Below, piece by piece: positions 1-8,530 of a stretch of DNA of 64,000 bases. This stretch comes from Kocuria turfanensis (GTDB lineage Bacteria > Actinomycetota > Actinomycetes > Actinomycetales > Micrococcaceae), in the NCBI RefSeq assembly GCF_001580365.1, contig NZ_CP014480.1:1365008-1429007 (forward strand). The letters run 5' to 3'. The translations under genes were made by a program, and so were the position numbers. Within the stretch, counting starts at the first letter, position 1, and each line of letters begins with the position of its first letter. A model generated the notes under the pieces. It worked only from the letters and a program-made list of their open reading frames with translations, had not been told where the DNA came from and did not search any database.

Positions 1-993
1 GCCCGGGCCGCCGAGGCCGAGCGGGTCCTGGCGCGGGCCCACGAGCCGGGCGCGACCGCGGACGGCCACCTGGTGCCGGTGCTCGCCAACATCACGACGC
101 CCGCCGACGCCGGCCGGGCCGTCGCGTCCGGCGCGCAGGGGTGCGGGCTGCTGCGCACCGAGGTCCTGTTCGGCCACCTGGACGACGCCCCGTCGGTCGA
201 GGCGCAGGCGGCCGCGTTCGCCGGGATCGCCGAGGCGTTCGCCGGGCGGCCCGTGACCGTCCGCACCTGGGACGTGGGCGGCGACAAGCCGCTGCCGTTC
301 CTGCCGGCGCCCACCGAGGCGAACCCGTTCCTCGGCGAGCGCGGGCTGCGGCTCATGCGGCGGGCCCCGGAGGTGCTCCTCGACCAGCTGACCGCGATCT
401 GCCGGGTGGCCCGGGACCACCCGGTGCACGTCATGTTCCCGATGGTCAGCACCGCCGAGGAGGTGGCCTGGGCGCTGGAGCGGCTCGACGAGGCGGCCGC
501 GGCGGCCGGCGGCCGTCCGGCGGGGATGCGGGTCGGCGTCATGATCGAGGTCCCGGCCGCGGCCCTGGCCGTCCGCCGCGTCGCGCAGGGGCTCGACTTC
601 GTGAGCATCGGCACCAACGACCTCGCGCAGTACACGATGGCGGCCGAACGGGGCAACACCGCGGTCTCCGCGCTGGCGGACGCCCGGCATCCGGCCGTGC
701 TCGACCTGGTGGCCCGGGTGTGCGCCGATGTGCCCGAGGGCACGCACGTCGCGGTGTGCGGCAACCTCGCCGGCGACCCCGCCGCGGCGGTGATGCTCGC
801 CGGGCTGGGCGTCGAGGAGCTCAGCGTGGTGCCCACCCAGGTGGCGCTCGTCAAGGCGCGGCTGCGGGACGTGACCCTGGCCGGCGCGCGGGATCTCGCG
901 CGGCGGGCCCTGGCCTGCGGGTCCGCCGACGAGGTGCGTGCGCTGCTGGCGGGCGCTGCCGGCCCTGCGGGCACGGACCGGACGGGACGCTGA
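1..993 (+). CDS. ptsI: Phosphoenolpyruvate-protein phosphotransferase (PTS enzyme I), C-terminal part
   Basis: The frame is open from the first base, so the gene starts upstream and only its C-terminal PEP-binding TIM barrel is present (330 codons). Seen: GLLRTEVLFG near the start, TWDVGGDKPLPF, NPFLGERGLRLMRR, MFPMVSTAEEV, the IGTNDLAQYTMAAER loop and VCGNLAGD, whose Cys corresponds to the proton-donating active-site Cys of the family. Enzyme I autophosphorylates from PEP and passes phosphate to HPr in the cytosol. The N-terminal HPr-binding and phospho-His domains lie outside, so a DhaM-type or other EI fusion cannot be excluded. The gene ends 121 bp before menB and shows no functional link to it. 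Confidence 0.88.
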   Translation, partial: ARAAEAERVLARAHEPGATADGHLVPVLANITTPADAGRAVASGAQGCGLLRTEVLFGHLDDAPSVEAQAAAFAGIAEAFAGRPVTVRTWDVGGDKPLPFLPAPTEANPFLGERGLRLMRRAPEVLLDQLTAICRVARDHPVHVMFPMVSTAEEVAWALERLDEAAAAAGGRPAGMRVGVMIEVPAAALAVRRVAQGLDFVSIGTNDLAQYTMAAERGNTAVSALADARHPAVLDLVARVCADVPEGTHVAVCGNLAGDPAAAVMLAGLGVEELSVVPTQVALVKARLRDVTLAGARDLARRALACGSADEVRALLAGAAGPAGTDRTGR

Positions 994-1101
994 CCGTGCC
1001 CGCCCCGGCCCGGCCGTGGCCCGGGCCGAGGCCTCCCGTCCGCCACGGCACCGGCCCGGAGGATCCGGGGGCCCGGCTCGGGGCCGGCGGGAAAGGCCCC
1101 G

Positions 1102-1107
1102 TAGACT
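1102..1107 (+). promoter_or_regulatory. -10 element of menB (leaderless)
   Basis: TAGACT fits the actinobacterial -10 pattern TANNNT. It is followed by exactly 7 nt and then the GTG of menB, with no Shine-Dalgarno sequence between, so the transcript probably starts at the start codon. No convincing -35 is visible. Confidence 0.55.
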
Positions 1108-1114
1108 CGGACCC

Positions 1115-2092
1115 GTGACCGACGCGACCCCGACCCCTGCCGGCAACCACCTCCCCGAGCGGGTCTCCGAGCTCTTCGACCCGGCGCAGTGGCGCACGGT
1201 CGAGGGCTTCGAGGACCTCCGGGACCTCACCTACCACCGCGGCGTGGAGCGGGACGGCGACGGCGCCGTGCTGCGCGACCTGCCGTGGGTGCGGATCGCC
1301 TTCCACCGCCCGGAGGTCCGCAACGCCTTCCGCCCCGGCACCGTGGACGAGCTGTACCGCGCCCTCGACCACGCACGGATGAGCTCCGACGTGGGCGCCG
1401 TGATCCTCACCGGCAACGGCCCCTCCGCCAAGGACGGCGGCTGGGCCTTCTGCTCCGGCGGGGACCAGCGCATCCGCGGCCGCGACGGCTACCGCTACGC
1501 CGGCGGCGAGACCGCCGAGTCCATCGACCCGGCCCGCGCGGGGCGGCTGCACATCCTGGAGGTGCAGCGGCTGATCCGCACGATGCCCAAGGTGGTGATC
1601 GCCGCGGTCCCCGGCTGGGCCGCCGGCGGAGGCCACTCCCTGCACGTGGTCTGCGACCTCACGATCGCCTCCCGCGAGCACGCCCGGTTCAAGCAGACCG
1701 ACGCCACGGTGGGCTCCTTCGACGCCGGCTACGGCTCGGCCCTGCTCGCCCGCCAGGTGGGGCAGAAGTTCGCCCGGGAGATCTTCTTCCTCGCCCGCGA
1801 GTACGACGCCCAGCGGATGCTCGAGATGGGCGCGGTCAACGAGGTCGTCCCGCACGCGCAGCTGGAGGACGCGGCGGTCGCCGCCGCCCGGGACGTGGCC
1901 GCCCAGTCCCCGCAGGCGATCCGGATGCTGAAGTTCGCGTTCAACCTGCCCGACGACGGCATGGTCGGCCAGCAGGTCTTCGCCGGGGAGGCGACCCGGA
2001 TGGCGTACATGACCGACGAGGCCGTCGAGGGCCGCGACGCGTTCCTGGGCAAGCGGGACCCGGACTGGTCCGGCTTCCCGTACTACTTCTAG
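1115..2092 (+). CDS. menB: 1,4-dihydroxy-2-naphthoyl-CoA synthase
   Basis: A crotonase-fold enzyme (325 aa) that cyclises o-succinylbenzoyl-CoA to 1,4-dihydroxy-2-naphthoyl-CoA in menaquinone synthesis. Seen: the oxyanion-hole region CSGGDQRIRGRDGYRY, GWAAGGGHSLHVVCDLTIASR, SFDAGYGSALLARQVGQKFAREI and the C-terminal GFPYYF typical of MenB. Asp196 in QTDATVG occupies the place taken by Gly in E. coli MenB, so this should be the bicarbonate-independent type (established for MenB families). The GTG start is chosen because it follows a -10 hexamer by 7 nt; the open frame runs further upstream but lacks family similarity. First gene of a menB-menE-menA series. Confidence 0.95.
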   Translation: MTDATPTPAGNHLPERVSELFDPAQWRTVEGFEDLRDLTYHRGVERDGDGAVLRDLPWVRIAFHRPEVRNAFRPGTVDELYRALDHARMSSDVGAVILTGNGPSAKDGGWAFCSGGDQRIRGRDGYRYAGGETAESIDPARAGRLHILEVQRLIRTMPKVVIAAVPGWAAGGGHSLHVVCDLTIASREHARFKQTDATVGSFDAGYGSALLARQVGQKFAREIFFLAREYDAQRMLEMGAVNEVVPHAQLEDAAVAAARDVAAQSPQAIRMLKFAFNLPDDGMVGQQVFAGEATRMAYMTDEAVEGRDAFLGKRDPDWSGFPYYF

Positions 2093-2128
2093 GCCGCGGT
2101 CCCGGCCGGCAGCACGAGGAGGAGGGCC

Positions 2129-3283
2129 GTGATGGCCGAGCTGATCGTTCCCGACGACGCCGTGGTCCTCGACGGCCCCGTGGCCGACGACCCCCTGCGG
2201 CTGCTGTCGCCGCTGACCCGGGCGCTCGGGCGGGCGGGACCCGCCGTCGTGGTGCGCACCTCCGGGTCGACCGGCCGCGCCAAGCGCACGGTGCTCACGC
2301 GGGACGCCCTCGCCGCGTCCTCCATGGCCACCGCGGTGCGCACGGGCGCGGTGGGCCAGTGGCTGCTGGCCCTGCCCGTCCACTACGTCGCCGGGCTCCA
2401 GGTCCTGGTCCGCTCCCTCTACGCCGGGACGGACCCCGTGGCGCTGGACCCCGCCGCCCGCTTCACGCCGGAGGCCTTCGCGGCGGCCGCCGAACGGCTG
2501 GAGGACCCGGTGCGCTTCACCTCCCTGGTCCCCACCCAGCTGCAGCGGATCCTGGAACCGGAGTCCGGGCCCCGCAACGGGGACGCCGTCTCGGCCCTGA
2601 AGAGCTTATCCGCGATCCTGCTGGGCGGCTCGGCGGCCTCCCCGCGGCTGCTCGCGGCCGCCCGGGAGGCGGACCTGCGCGTGATCAGCACCTACGGCAT
2701 GTCCGAGACCTGCGGGGGCTGCGTCTACGACGGCGTGGCCCTGGACGGGGTCTCCGTGCACGTCGAGCAGGACGGCGGGCGGCCCGGCACCCCGCCCGCG
2801 CCGGGGCCCGGGCGGATCTGGCTGGGCGGGGCGGTGGTCGCCGCCGGCTACGCCGGGGACCCGGAGCAGACCGCGCGGCACTTCCACGAGGCCGCGGGGA
2901 CCCGCTGGTACCGCACGGACGACCTCGGGGAGCTCTCCCCGGGCGGCGTGCTCTCGGTGCACGGGCGGGTCGACGACGTCCTGAACACCGGCGGGGTGAA
3001 GGTCTCCGCGGGGCGGGTCACCGCCGTGCTGGACCGGCACCCGGCCGTGCGCCAGGCGCTCGTGCTGGGCGTGCCCGACCCCGAGTGGGGCCAGGCGGTG
3101 GGCGCCGCCGTGGTCGCGGCCGCGGGCACCGACCGGGCCCGGCTGCGCGCCGAGCTCGCGGAGGCGGTGCGCGCCGAGCACGGGAGCGCCGCCGTGCCCC
3201 GCCGCTGGGCCTGGCCGCAGGAGCTGCCGATGCTGCCCACCGGCAAGCCGGACCGCGCGGCGGTGGCCCGCCTGCTCGGTTGA
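2129..3283 (+). CDS. menE: o-Succinylbenzoate-CoA ligase
   Basis: An ANL-superfamily adenylate-forming ligase (384 aa) that activates o-succinylbenzoate to its CoA thioester, the substrate of MenB. Seen: the P-loop TSGSTGRAK at residues 44-52, YGMSETCGG, YRTDDLGEL, and the C-terminal hinge and catalytic lysine region ending LPTGKPDR. It is shorter than the usual 450-500 aa because the N-terminal subdomain is compact, as is common for actinobacterial MenE. A run of GAGGAGGAGG ends a few bases before the GTG; an ATG follows one codon later and could equally be used. It lies 36 bp after menB, so co-transcription is likely. Confidence 0.93.
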   Translation: MMAELIVPDDAVVLDGPVADDPLRLLSPLTRALGRAGPAVVVRTSGSTGRAKRTVLTRDALAASSMATAVRTGAVGQWLLALPVHYVAGLQVLVRSLYAGTDPVALDPAARFTPEAFAAAAERLEDPVRFTSLVPTQLQRILEPESGPRNGDAVSALKSLSAILLGGSAASPRLLAAAREADLRVISTYGMSETCGGCVYDGVALDGVSVHVEQDGGRPGTPPAPGPGRIWLGGAVVAAGYAGDPEQTARHFHEAAGTRWYRTDDLGELSPGGVLSVHGRVDDVLNTGGVKVSAGRVTAVLDRHPAVRQALVLGVPDPEWGQAVGAAVVAAAGTDRARLRAELAEAVRAEHGSAAVPRRWAWPQELPMLPTGKPDRAAVARLLG

Positions 3284-3405
3284 GCCGGGCGGGCCCCGCC
3301 CGGGACCGTGACACAATGGTGGGCGGCCCGGGCCCCCACCGCGGTCCCCCACTCCGCGCGAGACGCATCGCGGCCGCGCGGGACACATCGTGACGGAGGT
3401 AGCCC

Positions 3406-4287
3406 GTGGCCACGCCAGCCCAGTGGATCGAGGGAGCCCGGCTCCGGACGCTGCCCATGGCGGTGGCCCCGGTCGTGGCCGGCTCCGCAGCGGCCCAGGC
3501 CCTGCACTCCTTCGACCCCGTCCGCGCGGTCCTCGCCCTGCTGGTGGCCCTCTTCCTGCAGATCGGCGTGAACTACGCCAACGACTACTCCGACGGCATC
3601 AAGGGCACCGACGACGTGCGGGTCGGCCCGCTGCGGCTGACCGGCTCCGGGGCCGCGGCCCCCGGGCAGGTGAAGGCGGCGGCGCTGCTGTGCTTCGGCC
3701 TGGGCGCGCTCGCCGGCGCGGCCCTGGTGGTGCTCAGCCGCCAGTGGTGGTTCATCCCCGTGGGGCTCTCCGCCGTGCTCGCCGCGTGGGGCTACACCGG
3801 CGGGAGGACCCCGTACGGGTACCGGGGGCTCGGCGACGTGTTCGTGTTCGTCTACTTCGGGCTCGTGGCCGTGCTCGGCACCACGCTGACCCAGGCCGGC
3901 GCCCTCAACCTCGAGGCGTGGGTCGCGGCCCTGGCCACCGGCCTGATCGCCACCGCCCTGCTGATGGCCAACAACATCCGGGACCTGCCCGGGGACCGGG
4001 AGGTCGGCAAGCGGACGCTGGCCGTGCGGCTGGGCGATCCGCCGGCCCGGGTGGTGTTCACCGCCGAGATCGCCGTGGCGTTCGCGCTGGTGCTGTTCCT
4101 GGTGCCGGGCAACCCGTGGATGCTCGTCGTGCTGCTGCTCGTGCCGCTGGCGCTGCCGCCGGTGGCCACGGTCCTGCGGGTGCAGGACCGCCGCCAGCTC
4201 ATCCCCGTGCTGAAGCAGGTCGGGGTGCTCAACGTGGGGTGGGCCGTGCTGTTCTCCCTGGCGGTGCTGCTGCAGCAGTGGCTGTGA
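3406..4287 (+). CDS. menA: 1,4-dihydroxy-2-naphthoate polyprenyltransferase
   Basis: A UbiA-family membrane prenyltransferase (293 aa) that attaches the isoprenoid tail to 1,4-dihydroxy-2-naphthoate, giving demethylmenaquinone. Seen: about eight hydrophobic segments, the first Asp-rich motif NYANDYSDGIKGTDD near residue 50, and the second region NNIRDLPGDREVGKRTLAVRLG near residue 190, both of which bind the prenyl diphosphate through Mg2+. The GTG start has GGAGGT 7 nt upstream. It lies 122 bp after menE; the gap contains a GC-rich inverted repeat (about 3286-3304) and a CACAAT hexamer, so menA may have its own promoter as well as read-through. Confidence 0.95.
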   Translation: MATPAQWIEGARLRTLPMAVAPVVAGSAAAQALHSFDPVRAVLALLVALFLQIGVNYANDYSDGIKGTDDVRVGPLRLTGSGAAAPGQVKAAALLCFGLGALAGAALVVLSRQWWFIPVGLSAVLAAWGYTGGRTPYGYRGLGDVFVFVYFGLVAVLGTTLTQAGALNLEAWVAALATGLIATALLMANNIRDLPGDREVGKRTLAVRLGDPPARVVFTAEIAVAFALVLFLVPGNPWMLVVLLLVPLALPPVATVLRVQDRRQLIPVLKQVGVLNVGWAVLFSLAVLLQQWL

Positions 4288-4302
4288 GCCCCCGCTGAGC
4301 GC

Positions 4303-4590
4303 TCAGACCTCGCGCCCGTCCTCGCGCAGCTTCCGGTCCACGTAGGCGTCCTCGACCTCCTGGTCCTCGAGCGCCACCCGGTTGCGGGGCCGCGGGGAGC
4401 GGGCGACCCACCGGCGCAGCTCCTCCCCCGCGGCCGTGTGCAGGCGCGGGAAGAACAGGTAGGAGACCGCGAAGGACGCGGCCACGGCGGCGATCCCGGA
4501 CAGGATCAGCCCCGCGCCCAGCCACATGCTGAGCAGGAAGACCAGCACGAGGAGGCCGAAGCGGAGCAGGGAGTACTTCAGGAAGTTCAC
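4303..4590 (-). CDS. DUF4229 domain membrane protein
   Basis: A 95-residue protein with two hydrophobic segments (about residues 5-22 and 27-46) and a basic/acidic cytosolic tail (RSPRPRNRVALEDQEVEDAY). It matches the actinobacterial DUF4229 pattern, a family often found beside menA; the function is unknown. It is convergent with menA, 15 bp apart. The GTG start lacks a Shine-Dalgarno sequence but is preceded, on this strand, by TAGACT and 6 nt, so the mRNA is probably leaderless. It shares an 81-bp divergent promoter region with the PLDc_N gene. Confidence 0.8.
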   Translation of the reverse strand: MNFLKYSLLRFGLLVLVFLLSMWLGAGLILSGIAAVAASFAVSYLFFPRLHTAAGEELRRWVARSPRPRNRVALEDQEVEDAYVDRKLREDGREV

Positions 4591-4596
4591 CCCGCC

Positions 4597-4602
4597 AGTC
4601 TA
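4597..4602 (-). promoter_or_regulatory. -10 element of the DUF4229 gene (leaderless)
   Basis: On the minus strand the hexamer reads TAGACT, identical to the one before menB, and lies 6 nt before the GTG at 4590. No ribosome binding site is present. Confidence 0.5.
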
Positions 4603-4658
4603 CCGAGCCGACCTGGAAGATCTCCCCGGGCGCTGAGCTGGCGCCCAGGCAACTCCCC

Positions 4659-4664
4659 TACGAT
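4659..4664 (+). promoter_or_regulatory. -10 element of the PLDc_N gene (leaderless)
   Basis: TACGAT (TANNNT) followed by 7 nt and the ATG at 4672; no Shine-Dalgarno sequence lies in between. Confidence 0.5.
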
Positions 4665-4671
4665 TGTCGGC

Positions 4672-5142
4672 ATGGGCAGAGCCATCCTCATCATCGGCGC
4701 AGCCGCACTGGCGGTGGGCGTCATCGTGTACTCCCTCATCGAGTGCGCCCGGACCGACAGCGCCGCCATGCGCGGCCTCCGCAAGGGGGGCTGGATCGCG
4801 GTGATCGTCCTCCTCCCGCTGCTCGGCGCCCTCCTGTGGCTGTTCCTGGGCCGCCCCCGGGGCACCGCGGACTCCTCCGCCCCCGCGCGCGGGAAGGGCC
4901 CGGACGACGACCCCCAGTTCCTGCGCAACCTCGAGGAGCGCCGCCGGCAGCAGGAGCAGGCCGAGAAGCTGCGCCGGTGGGAGGAGGAGCTGCGCCGCGG
5001 CGACGGGTCCACCGGCGGGCGCCCCGGTCCGGCCGGGCCCGGGAACGGCTCCCCGGGCGGCTCCCCGGGCGGGTCCTCGGCCGGCCGCGCCGACGACGCC
5101 TCCGACGACTCCCCCGGCAAGAACCGGCCGCCGCGCGACTGA
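4672..5142 (+). CDS. PLDc_N domain membrane protein
   Basis: A 156-residue protein. Two transmembrane segments (about residues 3-22 and 39-58) flank YSLIECARTDSAAMRGLRKGGW, the pattern of the phospholipase-D nuclease N-terminal (PLDc_N) anchor family. No HKD catalytic motif follows, so it is not a phospholipase. The second half is a charged helix rich in Glu/Arg/Gln (about 80-110), possibly coiled coil, then a Gly/Ser/Pro-rich disordered tail. The open frame extends to 4438, but the start is placed at the ATG after the -10 hexamer. Cellular role unknown. Confidence 0.75.
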   Translation: MGRAILIIGAAALAVGVIVYSLIECARTDSAAMRGLRKGGWIAVIVLLPLLGALLWLFLGRPRGTADSSAPARGKGPDDDPQFLRNLEERRRQQEQAEKLRRWEEELRRGDGSTGGRPGPAGPGNGSPGGSPGGSSAGRADDASDDSPGKNRPPRD

Positions 5143-5276
5143 CCTCCCCTCCTGACGGCGGCCGTCCCGGCGGCGCTCGACCAGGCCGCCCGGTCCGGGA
5201 CGGGCGGGGCTCCGTGCGGGCCCGCACGCCCCCGGCACGGGCACGCGCACGCCGCGCTCCGCCCGCGCGCACGGTG

Positions 5277-5492
5277 ATGCAGCCGCTGCTGCTGGTGACG
5301 GCCGTGGCCGGTTCGGCGGGGCTGGGCCTCGCAGCCCCCATGGCCGGGCCCGCGGCCGTGCCGACCCCGGGCACGTTCGCGCTCATGCTCGGCCCCGTGG
5401 CCGCCGGGGCGCTGCTGGTGCGCGCCGGCCTGGAGCTCACCCGGCCCGTGCCGGCCGCCGTGGCGCGGACTCCCGCCCGCGCGGTGGCCTGA
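5277..5492 (+). CDS. Small hydrophobic protein, unknown
   Basis: A possible 71-residue protein with two hydrophobic stretches separated by Pro/Gly, beginning MQPLLLVTAVAG. A GTG lies one codon upstream. No Shine-Dalgarno sequence or TANNNT hexamer precedes it, and the frame stays open further upstream only as Arg/Ala-rich low-complexity sequence. I do not recognise a family. It may be an artefact of high GC; the argument for it is the coherent hydrophobic pattern and a strong hairpin directly after the stop. Confidence 0.3.
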   Translation: MQPLLLVTAVAGSAGLGLAAPMAGPAAVPTPGTFALMLGPVAAGALLVRAGLELTRPVPAAVARTPARAVA

Positions 5493-5504
5493 GCGCTCCG
5501 GGAA

Positions 5505-5548
5505 CACCACGGCCCGCGCCGGCGGTCGTGCCGGTGCGGGCCGTGGTG
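5505..5548. terminator. Bidirectional hairpin between convergent genes
   Basis: CACCACGGCCCGC at 5505-5517 pairs perfectly with GCGGGCCGTGGTG at 5536-5548. It sits between the plus-strand small ORF and the 3' end of ccsB. There is no U tract, as is usual in high-GC actinobacteria. Confidence 0.6.
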
Positions 5549-5662
5549 CAGGAGCCGCCGTGAGCGGGCCCCGCTGCGGGAGCGGTGGAGAGCGGGACGC
5601 GGAATCCGGTCCGTGGAATCGGCGCCGTGGAGTCCGCGCCGTGCCGGGAGCGGCCGGGCGGC

Positions 5663-6736
5663 TCAGACGCCGGCGTAGGAGTGCAGGCCGGCGAAGAGCG
5701 TGTTGACCACGGTGAAGTTGAAGATGATGCACAGGTACCCGGCGATCGACAGCCACGCCGAGCGGGTGCCGGTCCAGCCGCGGGTCGCGCGGGCGTGCAT
5801 GTAGGCGGCGTAGACCACCCAGATCACGAACGTCCAGACCTCCTTGGTGTCCCAGCCCCAGTACCGGCCCCACGCCTGCTCGGCCCAGATGGCCCCGGCG
5901 GCGAGGGTGAAGGTCCAGAAGGCGAAACCGACCGCGTTGAGCCGGAAGGAGAGGTTCTCCAGCGCCTGGGCGGACGGGACCATCCGCAGGACGTCCATGC
6001 CGGGGGCCTGCCCGGCCAGGATCGCCCGCTCGCGCCGGGCCTGCAGCAGCTGCAGCACGGCCATGGCGAAGGTGATGGTGAACACGCCCGAGGCCGCCAC
6101 CGCGATGGACACGTGGATCACCAGCCACCACGACTGCAGCGCCGGCTGCAGCGGGCCCACGGGCGTGGGGAAGCCGATCGTCGCCGCGCAGAGCATGATC
6201 ACCACGAGCCCGGAGACGAGGGTCCCCACGAAGCGCAGGTCCCGGGCGAGCAGGGCCAGCAGGTAGACCCCGGCGACGACGAGGGCGCCCGTGGTGCAGA
6301 ACTCGTACATGTTGCCCCAGGGCACCCGGCCCGCCGCGAACGCCCGGCTCAGCACGGCGGCGGCGTGGACCAGGAACGCGAGGACCATGACGGCCACGGC
6401 CACGCGCGCCGCGGGTCGGCGCTCCCCGGTGTAGCGCATCTGCTCGTCGGCCACGTGCTCGGCCAGCGCGGACCGGGCGTCCGTGCGGTAGCCGCGCCCG
6501 CGGTGGCCCGCCCCGTGCCCGGCCCGCGGGTCGGCGGGCTCGGCGGCGTCCTGCGCGCCCGCCCGGGCCGCGGCGGCGCCGACGAGCTGGCGCTCCTCGG
6601 CCTCGGCCGTGCCGCGCAGGGCCTTGGAGTGGGCGGCCATGTCCCACGCGAAGGCGACGAAGCTGACCAGGTAGGTCATGGCGGCCAGGAGCATGAACAG
6701 CTCGCTCCAGGCGCCCAGGGTCTCGTTGACGGTCAT
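5663..6736 (-). CDS. ccsB: Cytochrome c biogenesis protein CcsB (CcsA/ResC type)
   Basis: A 357-residue polytopic membrane protein of the system II cytochrome c synthase. Seen: eight or so hydrophobic segments and the heme-handling tryptophan-rich motif WGRYWGWDTKEVWTF near residue 290, with conserved His residues in flanking helices. With ResB it moves heme across the membrane and ligates it to apocytochrome c. The start chosen is the second of two nearby ATGs because GAGAGG is 8 nt upstream of it; the first ATG abuts that sequence. It begins 13 bp after the resB stop, so it is the last gene of a tlpA-ccdA-resB-ccsB operon. Confidence 0.93.
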   Translation of the reverse strand: MTVNETLGAWSELFMLLAAMTYLVSFVAFAWDMAAHSKALRGTAEAEERQLVGAAAARAGAQDAAEPADPRAGHGAGHRGRGYRTDARSALAEHVADEQMRYTGERRPAARVAVAVMVLAFLVHAAAVLSRAFAAGRVPWGNMYEFCTTGALVVAGVYLLALLARDLRFVGTLVSGLVVIMLCAATIGFPTPVGPLQPALQSWWLVIHVSIAVAASGVFTITFAMAVLQLLQARRERAILAGQAPGMDVLRMVPSAQALENLSFRLNAVGFAFWTFTLAAGAIWAEQAWGRYWGWDTKEVWTFVIWVVYAAYMHARATRGWTGTRSAWLSIAGYLCIIFNFTVVNTLFAGLHSYAGV

Positions 6737-6749
6737 GCCGCTCATCCTC

Positions 6750-8486
6750 TCACTCGTTCCCGGACGCCGGCTCGGAGCCCGCCCGGGCGGGGGCGGGCCC
6801 CGCGGTCTCCCGGTCCCGCACACCGGCGGACTCCCACTGCCCGGTCCACAGCTCGCCCAGCCGCTCGGCCTCGGCCGTGAGCCGGGGGTCCTCGCCGCGC
6901 GCCAGCAGCCCGTACTCGAGCACCGTGCAGGCCCGGCCGTCCTCGTCCGTGCCCCGTGCCGCCCGCACCCAGACCCGGCGGCGGGAGATGAACAGGGACA
7001 TCAGCAGGCCCGTGAAGGCCAGCACGAAGGAGACCAGGGCGCCTGTCTTGCCGGGGTCGTAGTGGACGTCCAGGCCCACGTAGCGCTTCACGTCGAGGAA
7101 CTCCACGGTCCCCTTGCCGTCGGGCAGCTCGTGCACGGGGTTCGCGGCGTCGAGGGTGATCGCGCCGTTCTCGTTGGTCATGGCGTTGAGCTCGGTGAGC
7201 TGCTCGACGTCGAGCACGTACACGTTCTGCGGGGCGCCGGTGTCCAGTCCCAGGTCGCCGTGGTAGGCGGAGAGGATCAGCCGGGGGTTGGCCAGGCCCG
7301 GGTCCACCGAGCGGGGCATCTCCCCCTCCCCGCCGACGGCGGTGGGCAGGAGCAGCCCCACGAAGCCGAGCTGGTCGGGGCGGGCGTCCGGGACCTTGAG
7401 CACGAGCGAGGAGGTGTACACGCCGTCGGAGGGGACGGTCACCACGGGGCCCTCGAAGGCGACGTCCCCGTTGCCGTCCGTCACCCGGATCACCGGGGCG
7501 TAGCCGTTGCCCACGAGGTAGCTCTTCACGCCGTTCACGTTCAGCGGCTGGTTGACCTTCAGCACCTCCTCCCGCGGCTCGGCGCCGGGCTCGTCCTGCA
7601 CGGTGACCTCGGCGGTGAAGTCCAGCGGCGCCCCGTAGTTGCGCGGGTTGGTGGTGTCCCGGTTGAACTCGGCCTCGAAGCGGTCGAGCCGGATCGAGAA
7701 CGGCTCCAGCCAGTCGGCGTCGTAGTTGGTGCCGGGGGTGAAGGAGTCGTAGCCGATGAGGGTGTTGACGAAGGACTCGCCCTCCACGACCACCCGCTGG
7801 CCCTTGTAGCCGAACAGGGACCCGACGGCCACGGAGACCAGCACGCCCAGCAGCGCCAGGTGGAAGACGATGTTGCCGACCTCCTTCCACATCCCGCGCT
7901 CGGCGGCGACCGAGGGGGCGGCCGAGCCGGCGTCCCGCACCGCGACCCGGTAGCCGCGCTTCTTCAGCAGCCGGGCCGCGTCGGCGACGACGTCGTCGGG
8001 GGCCGGGGCCTCGGCGCCGTCGCGGCCGCCGAGCGTCAGCGCACGGTGCTCGGGCAGCCGCTCCAGCCGCCGCGGGGTGCGCGGGGGCTCGGCCCGCCAG
8101 GCCCGCCAGTGCTTGGCCGCGCGCGGCAGCACGCAGCCCACGAGGGAGACGAACAGCAGGATGTAGACGGCGGAGAACCAGGCCGAGGAGAACACGTCGA
8201 AGAACTGCAGCCGGTCCAGCCACTCCCCCAGGACCGGGTTGTTGTCCAGGTAGTCCTGCACGGCCGCCGGGTCCTGGATCCGCTGCGGGAAGATCGATCC
8301 GGGCACCGCCGCGACGGCCAGCAGCAGGAGCAGGAACAAAGCGGTGTTCATCTTCGTGAGCTGCGTCCACGCCCACCGGGCCATGCCGCGGGGCCCGAGG
8401 GCCGGGAGCTCGGCGTCGGAGGAGCGCCCGCGGGGCGGCTCCGTGGGCGCGGCAGGACCCGACGAGGGAGGCGCTGGTGTGCTCAT
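6750..8486 (-). CDS. resB: Cytochrome c biogenesis protein ResB
   Basis: A 578-residue partner of CcsB in system II heme ligation. Seen: an N-terminal disordered segment, a first transmembrane helix at about 46-65 followed by PGSIFPQR, a second and third in the first 230 residues, a large extracytoplasmic domain (about 230-500) and a last membrane helix near FVLAFTGLLMSLFISRRR. This is the family topology. The start is the ATG giving MSTPAPPSSG; sequence in the same frame upstream overlaps ccdA and is not ResB-like. It lies 44 bp after the ccdA stop. Confidence 0.93.
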   Translation of the reverse strand: MSTPAPPSSGPAAPTEPPRGRSSDAELPALGPRGMARWAWTQLTKMNTALFLLLLLAVAAVPGSIFPQRIQDPAAVQDYLDNNPVLGEWLDRLQFFDVFSSAWFSAVYILLFVSLVGCVLPRAAKHWRAWRAEPPRTPRRLERLPEHRALTLGGRDGAEAPAPDDVVADAARLLKKRGYRVAVRDAGSAAPSVAAERGMWKEVGNIVFHLALLGVLVSVAVGSLFGYKGQRVVVEGESFVNTLIGYDSFTPGTNYDADWLEPFSIRLDRFEAEFNRDTTNPRNYGAPLDFTAEVTVQDEPGAEPREEVLKVNQPLNVNGVKSYLVGNGYAPVIRVTDGNGDVAFEGPVVTVPSDGVYTSSLVLKVPDARPDQLGFVGLLLPTAVGGEGEMPRSVDPGLANPRLILSAYHGDLGLDTGAPQNVYVLDVEQLTELNAMTNENGAITLDAANPVHELPDGKGTVEFLDVKRYVGLDVHYDPGKTGALVSFVLAFTGLLMSLFISRRRVWVRAARGTDEDGRACTVLEYGLLARGEDPRLTAEAERLGELWTGQWESAGVRDRETAGPAPARAGSEPASGNE

Positions 8487-8530
8487 GCCGGTCTTTCTGT
8501 GGTCGGGGCGGGACGGGGTGCCGGAGGGGC

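Noticed and set aside
3312..3317. CACAAT as a leaderless-type -10 for menA
   Set aside because: The position 6-7 nt downstream has no menA start codon; menA has its own GGAGGT 90 bp further on. It may be a weak promoter but the pattern does not hold.
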